Assembly (NCBI GenBank): GCA_021806225.1
Contig: JAJZXW010000026.1
Span: forward strand, 1 to 64,000
Origin: Nitrospirota bacterium
Lineage (GTDB): Bacteria > Nitrospirota > Leptospirillia > Leptospirillales > Leptospirillaceae
Reading direction: 5' to 3'
Length of the DNA: 64,000 nt
Below, piece after piece: positions 37,872 through 46,174 of this stretch. The stretch's first letter is position 1; each line of letters opens with the position of its first letter. A program made the translations under genes and the position numbers. Below the pieces are notes generated by a model. The model ran no database searches, was not told where the DNA came from, and saw nothing but the letters and a program-made list of their open reading frames with translations.

Positions 37872-38671
37872 TGTCTTTCCCTGCATCGATCGCCATTTCG
37901 AACCTTAGCAAAAAATTCGGAACACAGGAGGTCCTCCGGAACATCTCCTTTGAGGTTCCCCGAGGGCAGACTTATTGTATTATCGGAGGATCCGGCCAGG
38001 GGAAGTCGGTTCTGCTGAAACATGTCATGCGGCTGTTGTCTCCCGATTCGGGGGATGTCCTGGTCGACGGGGATTCGATCGTCGGGCTCTCGGGAAAGCC
38101 CCTGGACGATGTCCGCAAAAAAATGGGAATGGTCTTCCAGGAGTCGGCCCTGTTCGATTCAATGACCTGCCTTGAAAATGTCTCCTTCGGGCTGACAATG
38201 CACCGGAGAGACCTTTCGGAAAAGGAGATCGAGCGGATTGCCCGGGAAAAGATCCGCCTGGTCGGATTGTCGCGGGTGGAACACAAATACCCTTCCGAGA
38301 TTTCCGGCGGAATGAAGAAAAGGGTCGGCATCGCCAGAGCCATTGCCCTGGAACCCGAAATTCTTCTGTACGACGAGCCGACCACGGGGCTCGACCCCGT
38401 CCTGGCGAGCTCGATCGACGAGTTGATCATCAAAATGAAGGCGGAGCTTCATGTGACGAGCCTCGTGATTACCCATGACATGAACAGCGCTTTCCGGATC
38501 TCCGACAGGATCCTGTTCCTATACCAGGGAAAAATTCATTTTTCCGGAACCTCCCAGGAGGTTCGGGAGACTAAGGACCCCGTTCTCGGACAGTTCGTCC
38601 GGGGCGAAACCGTCGGTCCCATTCCCGTTGTTGCCGAGGCAGATTCGTCAAGAACAAAAGACGTCAGGTAG
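37871..38671 (+). CDS. mlaF: MlaF-type ABC transporter ATP-binding protein
   Basis: MlaF powers MlaE-dependent lipid transport. The 266-aa ATPase has Walker A GGSGQGKSVL, Q-loop QESALF, signature SGGMKKRVGIARA, Walker B ILLYDEPTTGLDP and H-loop THD. ATG 37871 shares a base with the mlaE stop; ATG 37859 is an in-frame alternative adding four residues. The C-terminal 30 residues after the H-loop region are short and give no clear domain. Confidence 0.92.
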   Translation: MSFPASIAISNLSKKFGTQEVLRNISFEVPRGQTYCIIGGSGQGKSVLLKHVMRLLSPDSGDVLVDGDSIVGLSGKPLDDVRKKMGMVFQESALFDSMTCLENVSFGLTMHRRDLSEKEIERIAREKIRLVGLSRVEHKYPSEISGGMKKRVGIARAIALEPEILLYDEPTTGLDPVLASSIDELIIKMKAELHVTSLVITHDMNSAFRISDRILFLYQGKIHFSGTSQEVRETKDPVLGQFVRGETVGPIPVVAEADSSRTKDVR

Positions 38672-38705
38672 TATTGTCACGATTTCTAATCGAAGGAGTC
38701 GGTCC

Positions 38706-40277
38706 TTGAAAGTGTCCGCCGAAACGCGGCTCGGTTTTTTTGTGCTGGTCGCGCTGGGGGTGATCGCCTTTCTTTCCATGCGCCTTGGCCATCATAACTT
38801 GAAACCGGACCACTCATTTGCTTTTTATGCCGAGTTTTCCTCCGTGGACGGACTTGAAAAAGGGACCGATGTGGAGGTGGCGGGCGTCAAGGTGGGAGAG
38901 GTCGACGCCATCATCCTGAGCCCTGCGGGCCTGGCGCGGGTCCGCATGCTGGTCAGCAAGAAAGTGGTCATCCCCTCCGATGCCCGGGCGATCATCTTTT
39001 CCAACGGTTTTTTAGGAAAGATGTATGTCGAGATCGAACCAGGCCCTTCAGGGATCAGACCCCGTCTTGACCCGGAAAGGGACCGGGAGCCTCCCGGAAT
39101 CCTTCGCCGGATCTTTGGCGAAATTTCATGGCCCGACAGGGCCTGGGCCGACGAAGGAGGGTCCGGCGCTCCGGTTGCTCCTCCTTCAGCTCCCGCACCG
39201 TCTGCCAGTCCCGCCTCTCCCCCCGTTTCCAGCGATCCTTCGCCTTCCGGAGAACTCAAGCCGGGTGCGACTCTGGTCGCCCCGGGAACCACAGTGAGCG
39301 TCAACCGGCTTGTCAAAAAGCTCAACAAGATCGCCGACGACATCCAGGCAGTCTCCAACTCCCTCAAAGGGTCGATCGGGACAGCCCAGGGAAAAGAGCA
39401 GCTCCGGCGGACCCTCACGCATCTGGACGAGCTCACGACAAACCTCCGGGATTTTACGGTGAGTCTCAAGAAAAAATCTCCGGACATTCTCAACAAGGTC
39501 GACTCCATCGCCAACAAGATCGACAACGGGGTGGGTACGATCGGATCGCTGGTCAACAAGAACGACGTCTACGACAACGCCGACCAGTCCCTGGGACACC
39601 TGAACAGCATCCTGAAGAAGATCGACGACGGACAGGGAACGATCGGGAGGCTGGTCAACAATCCGGACGTCTATGACAACCTGTCGAAAACGCTCAAAAA
39701 GCTGTCGGGAGTCACGAACAAGGCGGACCGCATGGAGTTGAACGTCTGGATGCGGGGTTTCTACATGCCGAGGGCCGGGACGGCCGAAGGCTTCTTCACT
39801 CTCGATCTCTATCCCCGCTCGGACAAGTTTTACCGGATTCAGGTGGTGTCCACCACGAATCCTTACTATACCCAGACAACACCCTACACCCAGATCAACG
39901 GAAACTACGTGGCGGGACCGACCCAGGTCACCGGGACCACTCAAGGCATCAAGTTCAGCGTCGAGTTCGGGGAAAAGTTCGGAAATTTCGACGTAAGGGC
40001 CGGTCTGATACAGAACAGCTTCGGGTTCGGGGCGGACTACCAGATTTTCAAGAATCTCTTCCTCACCCTGACGGTCTACAATATCGGCACTTACGATCCG
40101 ATGACCCCCAATCCCTATTCCCGTCTGTACCTGACCTACACGCTCTTCAACCACATCTGGCTAAATGCGGGGTACTACAACGCCTTCAACTCCAGCGTGG
40201 CCTCCCCTCTGGTAGGTGGCGGGATCATCCTGAACGACGAAACCCTCAAGTATCTTATCTCGGGCCATCTTCCCTGA
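38706..40277 (+). CDS. MlaD-like MCE-domain protein with extended C-terminus
   Basis: This 523-aa substrate-binding subunit starts at TTG 38706 (GAAGGAG 6 nt upstream). Order: membrane anchor (8-25), MCE domain with EFSSVDGLEKGTDVEVAGVK and FLGKMYVEIEPG (about 38-118), a Pro/Ala/Ser linker (about 150-190), then helical repeats with GTIGSLVNKNDVYDNA and GTIGRLVNNPDVYDNL. The last 160 residues are aromatic and beta-rich (RMELNVWMRGFYMP to the end) and look like an outer-membrane-type or beta-sheet domain. Canonical MlaD is only about 180 aa, so this protein may span much of the periplasm. No mlaC or mlaB is adjacent. Confidence 0.85.
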   Translation: MKVSAETRLGFFVLVALGVIAFLSMRLGHHNLKPDHSFAFYAEFSSVDGLEKGTDVEVAGVKVGEVDAIILSPAGLARVRMLVSKKVVIPSDARAIIFSNGFLGKMYVEIEPGPSGIRPRLDPERDREPPGILRRIFGEISWPDRAWADEGGSGAPVAPPSAPAPSASPASPPVSSDPSPSGELKPGATLVAPGTTVSVNRLVKKLNKIADDIQAVSNSLKGSIGTAQGKEQLRRTLTHLDELTTNLRDFTVSLKKKSPDILNKVDSIANKIDNGVGTIGSLVNKNDVYDNADQSLGHLNSILKKIDDGQGTIGRLVNNPDVYDNLSKTLKKLSGVTNKADRMELNVWMRGFYMPRAGTAEGFFTLDLYPRSDKFYRIQVVSTTNPYYTQTTPYTQINGNYVAGPTQVTGTTQGIKFSVEFGEKFGNFDVRAGLIQNSFGFGADYQIFKNLFLTLTVYNIGTYDPMTPNPYSRLYLTYTLFNHIWLNAGYYNAFNSSVASPLVGGGIILNDETLKYLISGHLP

Positions 40278-40300
40278 TTCCGGTTCAACAGGCCCGGAAT

Positions 40301-40329
40301 TTGACGAAAGGGCGTCGGATCAGTATTCT
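40301..40329 (+). promoter_or_regulatory. Candidate promoter of the resB-ccsA cluster
   Basis: TTGACG (5/6) is separated by exactly 17 bases from TATTCT (4/6). A small inverted repeat ATTCCGG/CCGGAAT (40277-40300) abuts the -35 box and also covers the mlaD stop, so it may be an operator or a weak terminator. The leader to resB is about 105 nt. Confidence 0.55.
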
Positions 40330-40348
40330 GATAGGACAGAAAAAGAGT

Positions 40349-40423
40349 ATGAAGGAACACTGGCAGGATAATCCCCCTGAGGTCCGGCTTTTTCGCAGGC
40401 CAAGGGGTGTGTTGTCTTTTTGA
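40349..40423 (+). CDS. Possible 24-codon leader ORF before resB
   Basis: An ATG at 40349, just downstream of the predicted promoter, opens a 24-codon frame that starts MKEHWQDNPPEV and ends with TGA at 40421, 19 nt before resB. The ribosome-binding site (AAAAAGAG) is weak. It might be a leader peptide whose translation affects resB, or chance. Nothing in the sequence shows a known attenuation peptide. Confidence 0.25.
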   Translation: MKEHWQDNPPEVRLFRRPRGVLSF

Positions 40424-40441
40424 TCATTCCAAGGATAGTTG

Positions 40442-41995
40442 ATGACAGAGCGATACAGTCCTGAAGAGCAGCAGGCTCTTGAGATAGAGGGGACGTCCGG
40501 AGTCGACGACACCGGGCAGTCCTCGAAACCTTCCTCATCCTCCCCCGGTCAGGGAGCCCGTGACCACATCCTCATCCGTTTTCTTTCCTCCCTGATCCTC
40601 GCCATTGTCCTCTTCCTGACACTGGCTGTTCTGACGATCTTCGGGACATTCATCGAGCAGGGACGGGATCCATCCTTCTACCTCGCCTCCTATGGTCCCA
40701 AGTGGGGGCCCTGGATCCTGAATCTCAAGATCGACAACATCTACCATAGCTGGTATTACACGAGCCTTCTGGCGCTTCTTTGCGTCAATGCCCTGACTTG
40801 CGTCTACCGGCGTTTTCCGGTGACCATCCGTTCCCTGTTCAGGGAGCGGGTCAGCGTCAGCCGTGAATTTCTGAAGAAACAGAAGGAATATCAGGAGATC
40901 GAAATCTCCCGCTCTCCCGTTCCCGCCTCAGAGATTCCCTCACTGGTGGCGGATACCCTCAAGGCCCGGCATTACCAGGTCCAGAGATCGGCCGACGGGA
41001 AGGAAACCGCGATTTATGCGCACAAAGGGGTCCTCGGGCGTATCGGATCCCATGTCGCCCATCTTTCGGTTATCGTGATTCTGGCGGGCGGACTGCTGGG
41101 AAGCCTGACGGGATTCCGCTTGTTCGGGACCTTCTATGTGAACACGACCACCTTTATTCCCCAGGGGGGATGGGATCTCCGCGTCAACAAGTTCTGGATC
41201 ACCCATTACAAGAACGGTATGGTCAAGTCCTATTTTAGCGATGTGGACATCCTCAAGGATGGCAAGATCCTGAAGCACAAGGTCATCCAGGTCAACCATC
41301 CGCTGGAGTTTCAGGGGCTTCGCTTTTACCAGGCGAGCTTCGGCGAGGCACCCGACCGCTTGGAGTCGGCCGACGTTATGGTTGTCGACAAAGAGAAAAA
41401 GCAATTTATCGGTCGATTCTCCCTGCCATGGGACAAGCTGACGCCGATTCCGAGAACTCCCTACACCCTGAAGGCGGTCCGGTACGTCTCTGATTTTGCC
41501 TTCGACCCCAAGACTGGCTCTGTCTTCACCCAGTCGGAAAAGCCCAAGAACCCCGCGGTCCAGATCGAGGTGTACCAGGACGGGAAACTCCTTGGAAGTC
41601 CTTGGCTTTTTTACAAATTTCCTCAGGTTCAGGTTCTGAAAAACGTTCCGGAATTTTTCATATTCGGAGGATATCATGCCCCTTTCTATACCGGGCTTGA
41701 GCTTGCGAAGGACCCCGGGGTTCCCGTCGTCTGGACAGGATCCTTCCTTCTTGTCGGAGGTCTTTTCCTGTCATCCTTCATCTTCCACCGGAAGATCTGG
41801 CTTCGGATCCGTCCGCACGGAGAGGGGCTTTCCCTTGCTGTCGGTGGATTCGGACACAAGGACAAGATCGGGTTTGAGAGAGAGTTCGAGGCGATCATCG
41901 CAGACCTGAAGACGGCGTTGTCGCCCCCCGACCGTCCCGCTCCGGAGCCTGTGTCCGGCGCGATGACGCAGCGGCCTTCCCTTTCTAATGGTTAG
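40442..41995 (+). CDS. resB: Cytochrome c biogenesis protein ResB (Ccs1)
   Basis: ResB is one half of the system II haem transporter and cytochrome c synthase. The 517-aa product has a polar N-terminus (1-38), membrane helices at about 45-65 and 98-115, a third near 200, a large periplasmic domain (to about 420) and a last helix near 430-450. Motifs include FGTFIEQGRDPSFYL, HKGVLGRIGSHVAHLSVI and NHPLEFQGLRFYQASFG. ATG 40442 is chosen over TTG 40439 from the position of AAGGA. ccsA follows after 101 bp. Confidence 0.9.
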   Translation: MTERYSPEEQQALEIEGTSGVDDTGQSSKPSSSSPGQGARDHILIRFLSSLILAIVLFLTLAVLTIFGTFIEQGRDPSFYLASYGPKWGPWILNLKIDNIYHSWYYTSLLALLCVNALTCVYRRFPVTIRSLFRERVSVSREFLKKQKEYQEIEISRSPVPASEIPSLVADTLKARHYQVQRSADGKETAIYAHKGVLGRIGSHVAHLSVIVILAGGLLGSLTGFRLFGTFYVNTTTFIPQGGWDLRVNKFWITHYKNGMVKSYFSDVDILKDGKILKHKVIQVNHPLEFQGLRFYQASFGEAPDRLESADVMVVDKEKKQFIGRFSLPWDKLTPIPRTPYTLKAVRYVSDFAFDPKTGSVFTQSEKPKNPAVQIEVYQDGKLLGSPWLFYKFPQVQVLKNVPEFFIFGGYHAPFYTGLELAKDPGVPVVWTGSFLLVGGLFLSSFIFHRKIWLRIRPHGEGLSLAVGGFGHKDKIGFEREFEAIIADLKTALSPPDRPAPEPVSGAMTQRPSLSNG

Positions 41996-42096
41996 GATGG
42001 GGCGGTCCATGCAAGAATCTCCAACGAAAGAGACTCTCCCTGGAGCGGGAACTCCGGAGATCTTAATATGCTGAACACTGATCAAGGAGACTGGTG

Positions 42097-42948
42097 ATGT
42101 CCCTTATTAACTCTGTCGGATCATCCTTCATACTTTATAACACCGTGATCGTCCTTTACCTTGCCGGAACCGTAGCTTATTTCCTCTTCCTGATCTCGCA
42201 CCGGAAAGAGGTCGGCAAGATCGCTTCCACCGTGACTTTCTCGGGCTGGATCGTCAACACGGCCGCCCTTGTGGGGCGTGGCGTTGCGGACCATCATGCC
42301 CCCTGGTCCAATCTCTACGAAACCCTGTTCCTGTTCTCATGGGCCTCTGTACTTGGTTACATGGTCATGGAGTTCAAATACAAGGTCCGGGTAGCGGGAG
42401 CGTTTGTCCTGACACTCGTCATGTTTGCGGTCGGGGCTGCACGCATGCTCCCCTACCGCTATCAGATGGTCGAGCCCCTCAATCCGGCGCTCAATTCCTA
42501 CTGGCTAAAAATTCATGTCTTTACGATGTTTCTTTCCTATGCGGCCTTTGGGATTTCGGCTGCGCTCGCCGGAATCTATCTCGCCAAGCGGCGCGCCGAA
42601 AAGAAAGGGTCGGTGGGCTGGATCCTTCAGGAGTTTCCTTCTGCGGAAGACCTTGACGACCTGACCTACAAATCCGTCCTCGTCGGCTTTCCCCTCCTGA
42701 CACTGGGTGTCATCTTCGGGGCGATGTGGGCCTATGAGGCCTGGGGAGGCTACTGGTCCTGGGATCCCAAGGAGACGTGGTCTCTGATCACCTGGTTCGT
42801 CTATGCAGCCTACCTTCATGCCCGCATGACCCGGGGCCTTCGGGGAGCACCGAGCGCCTATTTTTCGATCCTCGGATTTGTGGCGGTCATCTTTTTATAT
42901 TGGGGTGTCAGCTTCATCATCCCGGGCCTCCATGCCTACGCGGCTTAA
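42097..42948 (+). CDS. ccsA: Cytochrome c biogenesis protein CcsA (ResC)
   Basis: CcsA carries haem across the membrane and ligates it at the external WWD site. The 283-aa protein has about eight helices, the tryptophan-rich motif WGGYWSWDPKETWSLITW and external/internal histidines such as the one in ADHHAPWSN. AAGGAGA lies 7 nt upstream of ATG 42097. With ResB it forms the complete system II synthase. Confidence 0.93.
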   Translation: MSLINSVGSSFILYNTVIVLYLAGTVAYFLFLISHRKEVGKIASTVTFSGWIVNTAALVGRGVADHHAPWSNLYETLFLFSWASVLGYMVMEFKYKVRVAGAFVLTLVMFAVGAARMLPYRYQMVEPLNPALNSYWLKIHVFTMFLSYAAFGISAALAGIYLAKRRAEKKGSVGWILQEFPSAEDLDDLTYKSVLVGFPLLTLGVIFGAMWAYEAWGGYWSWDPKETWSLITWFVYAAYLHARMTRGLRGAPSAYFSILGFVAVIFLYWGVSFIIPGLHAYAA

Positions 42949-42966
42949 GGGGGCGGGAGGAGGAAA

Positions 42967-43566
42967 ATGAAAGGCGGAATGAAGGAAAAATGGCCTTACA
43001 TCGTGGCCGCCGCGGTCGTTGTTCTCGTCATCGGCTATGTCATCAAGACGGCGAACATCACCCCGGTTTCTGTCGGGATGCTCGCCCCCGACTTCACCCT
43101 CTCCACCGTTGACGGAAAAACCGTCCATCTGTCGGATCTCAGGGGGAAGGTCGTGATGCTCAATTTTTGGGCGACCTGGTGCAAACCGTGCCGTCAGGAA
43201 ATGCCCTCCATGGAGGAAATGTACCATGGGTTCAAGAATCTGGCGGGGGATCGCTTCGAGCTGGTCGCCGTCAATGAGAACAACGTTTTCTATCAGGGCA
43301 AGATCAGACCGTTTCTCACCAAGTACGGGATCGACTTTCCCGTTCCGGTGGACCCTCTGGGAAAGCTGGATCATTTGTACAAAATCACGGGGGTTCCCGA
43401 AACCTTCATCATCGACCAGAAGGGCGTCGTGGCGGAGCACGTGATAGGCCCGCGCGACTGGAGAATGAAGGACAGCCTGGTGACCGTACACAGTCTTCTC
43501 GATCATGGCCCCAGCTCTCCGGCAGCCTATCTTGCCGCCAAGAAGGATGCCGCATCAGGGACCTGA
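42967..43566 (+). CDS. resA: Thiol-disulfide oxidoreductase ResA/TlpA-like
   Basis: A membrane-anchored thioredoxin that keeps the CxxCH cysteines of apocytochrome c reduced. The 199-aa product has an uncleaved signal anchor (9-26), the entry strand GMLAPDFTLSTVDGKTVHLS, the active site WCKPC (Cys72, Cys75), NENNV and a cis-proline in GVPETFII. GGAGGAGG is upstream. It belongs with resB, ccsA and ccdA. Confidence 0.9.
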   Translation: MKGGMKEKWPYIVAAAVVVLVIGYVIKTANITPVSVGMLAPDFTLSTVDGKTVHLSDLRGKVVMLNFWATWCKPCRQEMPSMEEMYHGFKNLAGDRFELVAVNENNVFYQGKIRPFLTKYGIDFPVPVDPLGKLDHLYKITGVPETFIIDQKGVVAEHVIGPRDWRMKDSLVTVHSLLDHGPSSPAAYLAAKKDAASGT

Positions 43567-43606
43567 CGGGATTCCCAGGAACGGGGACGCCGTGGTGGGG
43601 AAAAGA

Positions 43607-44167
43607 ATGGCAGGGCCGTTTCATTACGCGCTGACCCTGTTTGTAGCGGGTGTTCTTTTTGTAATCGGTGAAGCGGCCACCGGGATGCCATCTGCATCCG
43701 GAGCCGGGTTGGAGGGGGATCTCTCCTCGCCTCCGGCTCTTCCCTCGATGGCTCTCAGAGATCTCTCGGGGCGGCGTGTCGACACCGCTCGTCTCGCCGG
43801 CCAACCGCTCCTGATTCTGAACTTCATGGCTCCATGGTGCGCCCCCTGCCTGAAGGAAATACCCACCCTCTCGAGGCTTGCCCGCACGTCGGAGGGAACG
43901 ATCCGGATCCAGGGAGTCCTGGAAGGTCCGGTCGGGCCGGACGCTTTGAGAAGGTTTCTCGGGAAGGACGGAGGGGCCCCGTTCCCCCTCGTTCTGGACC
44001 CGTCCATGGCCTTTTCCCGGGCGATGGGCGTGCGTGGCCTCCCGACGACCTTTGTCGTCGACTCCGGAGGGCGCATCGTGAGCCGCGTCTCCGGAGCGGT
44101 CGACTGGAGTGACCCGCGCGTTCGACGCTACCTGAAGAGCTTCATTTCATCAAAGGCGGGTTTCTGA
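43607..44167 (+). CDS. Second TlpA-like thioredoxin
   Basis: A 186-aa exported thioredoxin-fold protein: signal peptide 5-25, active site WCAPC (Cys78, Cys81), cis-proline in GLPTTFVVDSGG. It differs from the preceding ResA in having Ala-Pro between the active cysteines and a shorter central insertion, so it may serve another target or redox step. ATG 43607 is preferred; GTG 43592 or 43595 are also in frame. Its stop shares TGATG with ccdA, its likely electron donor. Confidence 0.85.
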   Translation: MAGPFHYALTLFVAGVLFVIGEAATGMPSASGAGLEGDLSSPPALPSMALRDLSGRRVDTARLAGQPLLILNFMAPWCAPCLKEIPTLSRLARTSEGTIRIQGVLEGPVGPDALRRFLGKDGGAPFPLVLDPSMAFSRAMGVRGLPTTFVVDSGGRIVSRVSGAVDWSDPRVRRYLKSFISSKAGF

Positions 44168-44916
44168 TGTCCCATCATCCGATTTCCTGGACTCTGGCCT
44201 TCCTTGCAGGCCTTGTTTCCTTCGTCTCACCTTGCGTCCTTCCTATCGTGCCGTCCTATGTCTCCTATATTACGGGGCTTTCCTTCGAAGAGCTGACGGG
44301 CCGTTCTCAAACTTTGTCGCGTCAGGTGATTGTCCGGGAATCTCTTCTGCAAGCCCTGGTCTTCAGCCTCGGCTTTTCGACGCTCTTCATCGGATTCGGG
44401 GCCTCGGCCTCCTTTCTGGGAGAACTGCTTCTGACGTATCAGGACGTCATCCGCAAGCTCGGGGCGATCCTGATCATCCTCTTCGGCCTGTTCATTGCCG
44501 GCTGGCTTCGAATTCCCTTTCTGAACAAGGAACTTCATCTTCCCTTTCGCGGCAAGAAGGCGACCCTGTCAGGATCGTTTCTGGTCGGAATCGGTTTCGC
44601 CGCGGGATGGACCCCCTGCGTCGGCCCGATCCTGGGGGCGATCCTTTTTTATGCGGGGACTCAGGGGACGGTGATGAAAGGGGTCGTTCTTCTCTCCTTC
44701 TATTCCCTGGGATTGGCCATCCCCTTCATCCTTGCCTCTGTCCTTTTCAACCTTTTTCTGGGGAGTATGCGCTCCCTTCGGCAGTGGATGCCCTGGATCA
44801 CCCGGTTTTCGGGGGGGTTCCTGGTGGTCATGGGCGCCCTGATCTTCACAAATGCCTTCACCATCATTTCTGCATTCCTGACCCAGCATCATATCGGCTG
44901 GACCCCCAACCTCTGA
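44167..44916 (+). CDS. ccdA: CcdA-type transmembrane thiol-disulfide transporter
   Basis: CcdA moves reducing equivalents from cytoplasmic thioredoxin to periplasmic ResA-type proteins. The 249-aa product has six membrane helices and the conserved pair of prolyl-cysteine motifs, VSPCVLPIVPSY (Cys23) and GWTPCVGPILG. Start overlaps the upstream thioredoxin gene by one base, which fits direct functional coupling. Confidence 0.93.
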   Translation: MSHHPISWTLAFLAGLVSFVSPCVLPIVPSYVSYITGLSFEELTGRSQTLSRQVIVRESLLQALVFSLGFSTLFIGFGASASFLGELLLTYQDVIRKLGAILIILFGLFIAGWLRIPFLNKELHLPFRGKKATLSGSFLVGIGFAAGWTPCVGPILGAILFYAGTQGTVMKGVVLLSFYSLGLAIPFILASVLFNLFLGSMRSLRQWMPWITRFSGGFLVVMGALIFTNAFTIISAFLTQHHIGWTPNL

Positions 44917-44929
44917 CGCAGGACCGTCG

Positions 44930-46174
44930 ATGACCGAAGCAACCAATCCCTCCGGCCAAAAGGCCCTCCGGCCGCTTGATGTGGAGGTTCTGGTCGTGGG
45001 TCTCGGCCCTGCCGGCAGCACGGCCCTCAGGACTCTGGCCGATGGCGGTGTCTCCGCCCTGGGAGTCGACCGGGCCGACTTTCCCCGTGAAAAACCCTGC
45101 GGAGGGGGAGTGTCCGCCCGTACGCTTCCTTTCCTGCCAGCAAATCTTTTGGACGAGCTTCCATACCAGACGACACAGGGGATCCGCCTGACGCTCCGTG
45201 GTACCCGGGAGCAATGTCAGGATTTCGGACGTCCGATCGCCTATCAGGTTCGGCGCGACCAGTTCGATCTGGCCCTCCTTGACCGGGCCCGCTTCTCCGG
45301 GGCCCAAATCATGACCGGAGTCCGGAGCATCCAGCTATTTCGCAGGGAGAATTGCTTCGAGGCGAAGATGGGGGAGAAGATCGTTCATGCCCGGGTTGTC
45401 ATGGCGGCGGACGGGGCGACAAGCAAGGTTCTCAGGGATCTCGATCCAGCGTCGATGACGGAGGTGAGGGACAAGCCCCTCCTGCGTCCCTGGACCTCCG
45501 CCGAGGGATGGGCCTCTCTCCGGGACCCCATCGATGCGCGCTATGTCGCCATCGACCTCGGTCTCGTGGCGGGAGGGTATGCCTGGTCCTTTCCGAAAAA
45601 AGACTCTCTTTCGGGACTCGGGGTCGCGGGATTCCTTAAGCCTCTCGTGGATCCCCGGTCCGTGTTTGCACGTTACCTGGAGTCGAGCCAGGCCGACCTT
45701 GATGGGGGGGGTGTCTTCACATGGCCCCTTCCGAACTTCCGTTCGGCCCGCCATGGACGGGTGCCCGGGCTTTTTCTCGTGGGAGATGCCGGAGGGATCG
45801 TCGATCCCTTCCTCGGAGAAGGGATCTATTATGCGGTTCTTTCGGGGACCAGGGCGGCGGAATCCTATCTTCGGAGCCGGATCTCGCCGGAAGCCGGTTC
45901 GGATCTCCCCGAGCGCTCCGCGCGTGATTATGTCAATTGGCTGAACAGGGACATTTGGCCCGATTTCCGACAGGGATCACGACTTGCTAAAACGATTTAC
46001 CGATTTCCGGGCTTCTTTTTTTCCTTGACGGGCCGCTATCCCAAGCTTCTGGAGCTGTACGCCTCGATTCTGACGGGAGACAGGGACTATCGCTCTTTTT
46101 CCAGGGAAATCATTCTCCGGGCCGTGGGAAAACTCCTTCCATTTCGTCGTCCTGCGGCCGGCCGAATCCTGTGA
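44930..46174 (+). CDS. FAD-dependent geranylgeranyl reductase-family protein
   Basis: A 414-aa flavoprotein of the p-hydroxybenzoate-hydroxylase fold. FAD-binding motifs: LVVGLGPAGSTALRTLA (21-37), DFPREKPCGGGVSAR with the family Cys-Gly pair, AADGATSKVLR and LVGDAGGIVDPFLGEGIYYA. Enzymes of this group saturate isoprenoid chains of quinones, chlorophyll or lipids; the substrate here is not visible. The stop overlaps the next GTG start (GTGA). Confidence 0.85.
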   Translation: MTEATNPSGQKALRPLDVEVLVVGLGPAGSTALRTLADGGVSALGVDRADFPREKPCGGGVSARTLPFLPANLLDELPYQTTQGIRLTLRGTREQCQDFGRPIAYQVRRDQFDLALLDRARFSGAQIMTGVRSIQLFRRENCFEAKMGEKIVHARVVMAADGATSKVLRDLDPASMTEVRDKPLLRPWTSAEGWASLRDPIDARYVAIDLGLVAGGYAWSFPKKDSLSGLGVAGFLKPLVDPRSVFARYLESSQADLDGGGVFTWPLPNFRSARHGRVPGLFLVGDAGGIVDPFLGEGIYYAVLSGTRAAESYLRSRISPEAGSDLPERSARDYVNWLNRDIWPDFRQGSRLAKTIYRFPGFFFSLTGRYPKLLELYASILTGDRDYRSFSREIILRAVGKLLPFRRPAAGRIL

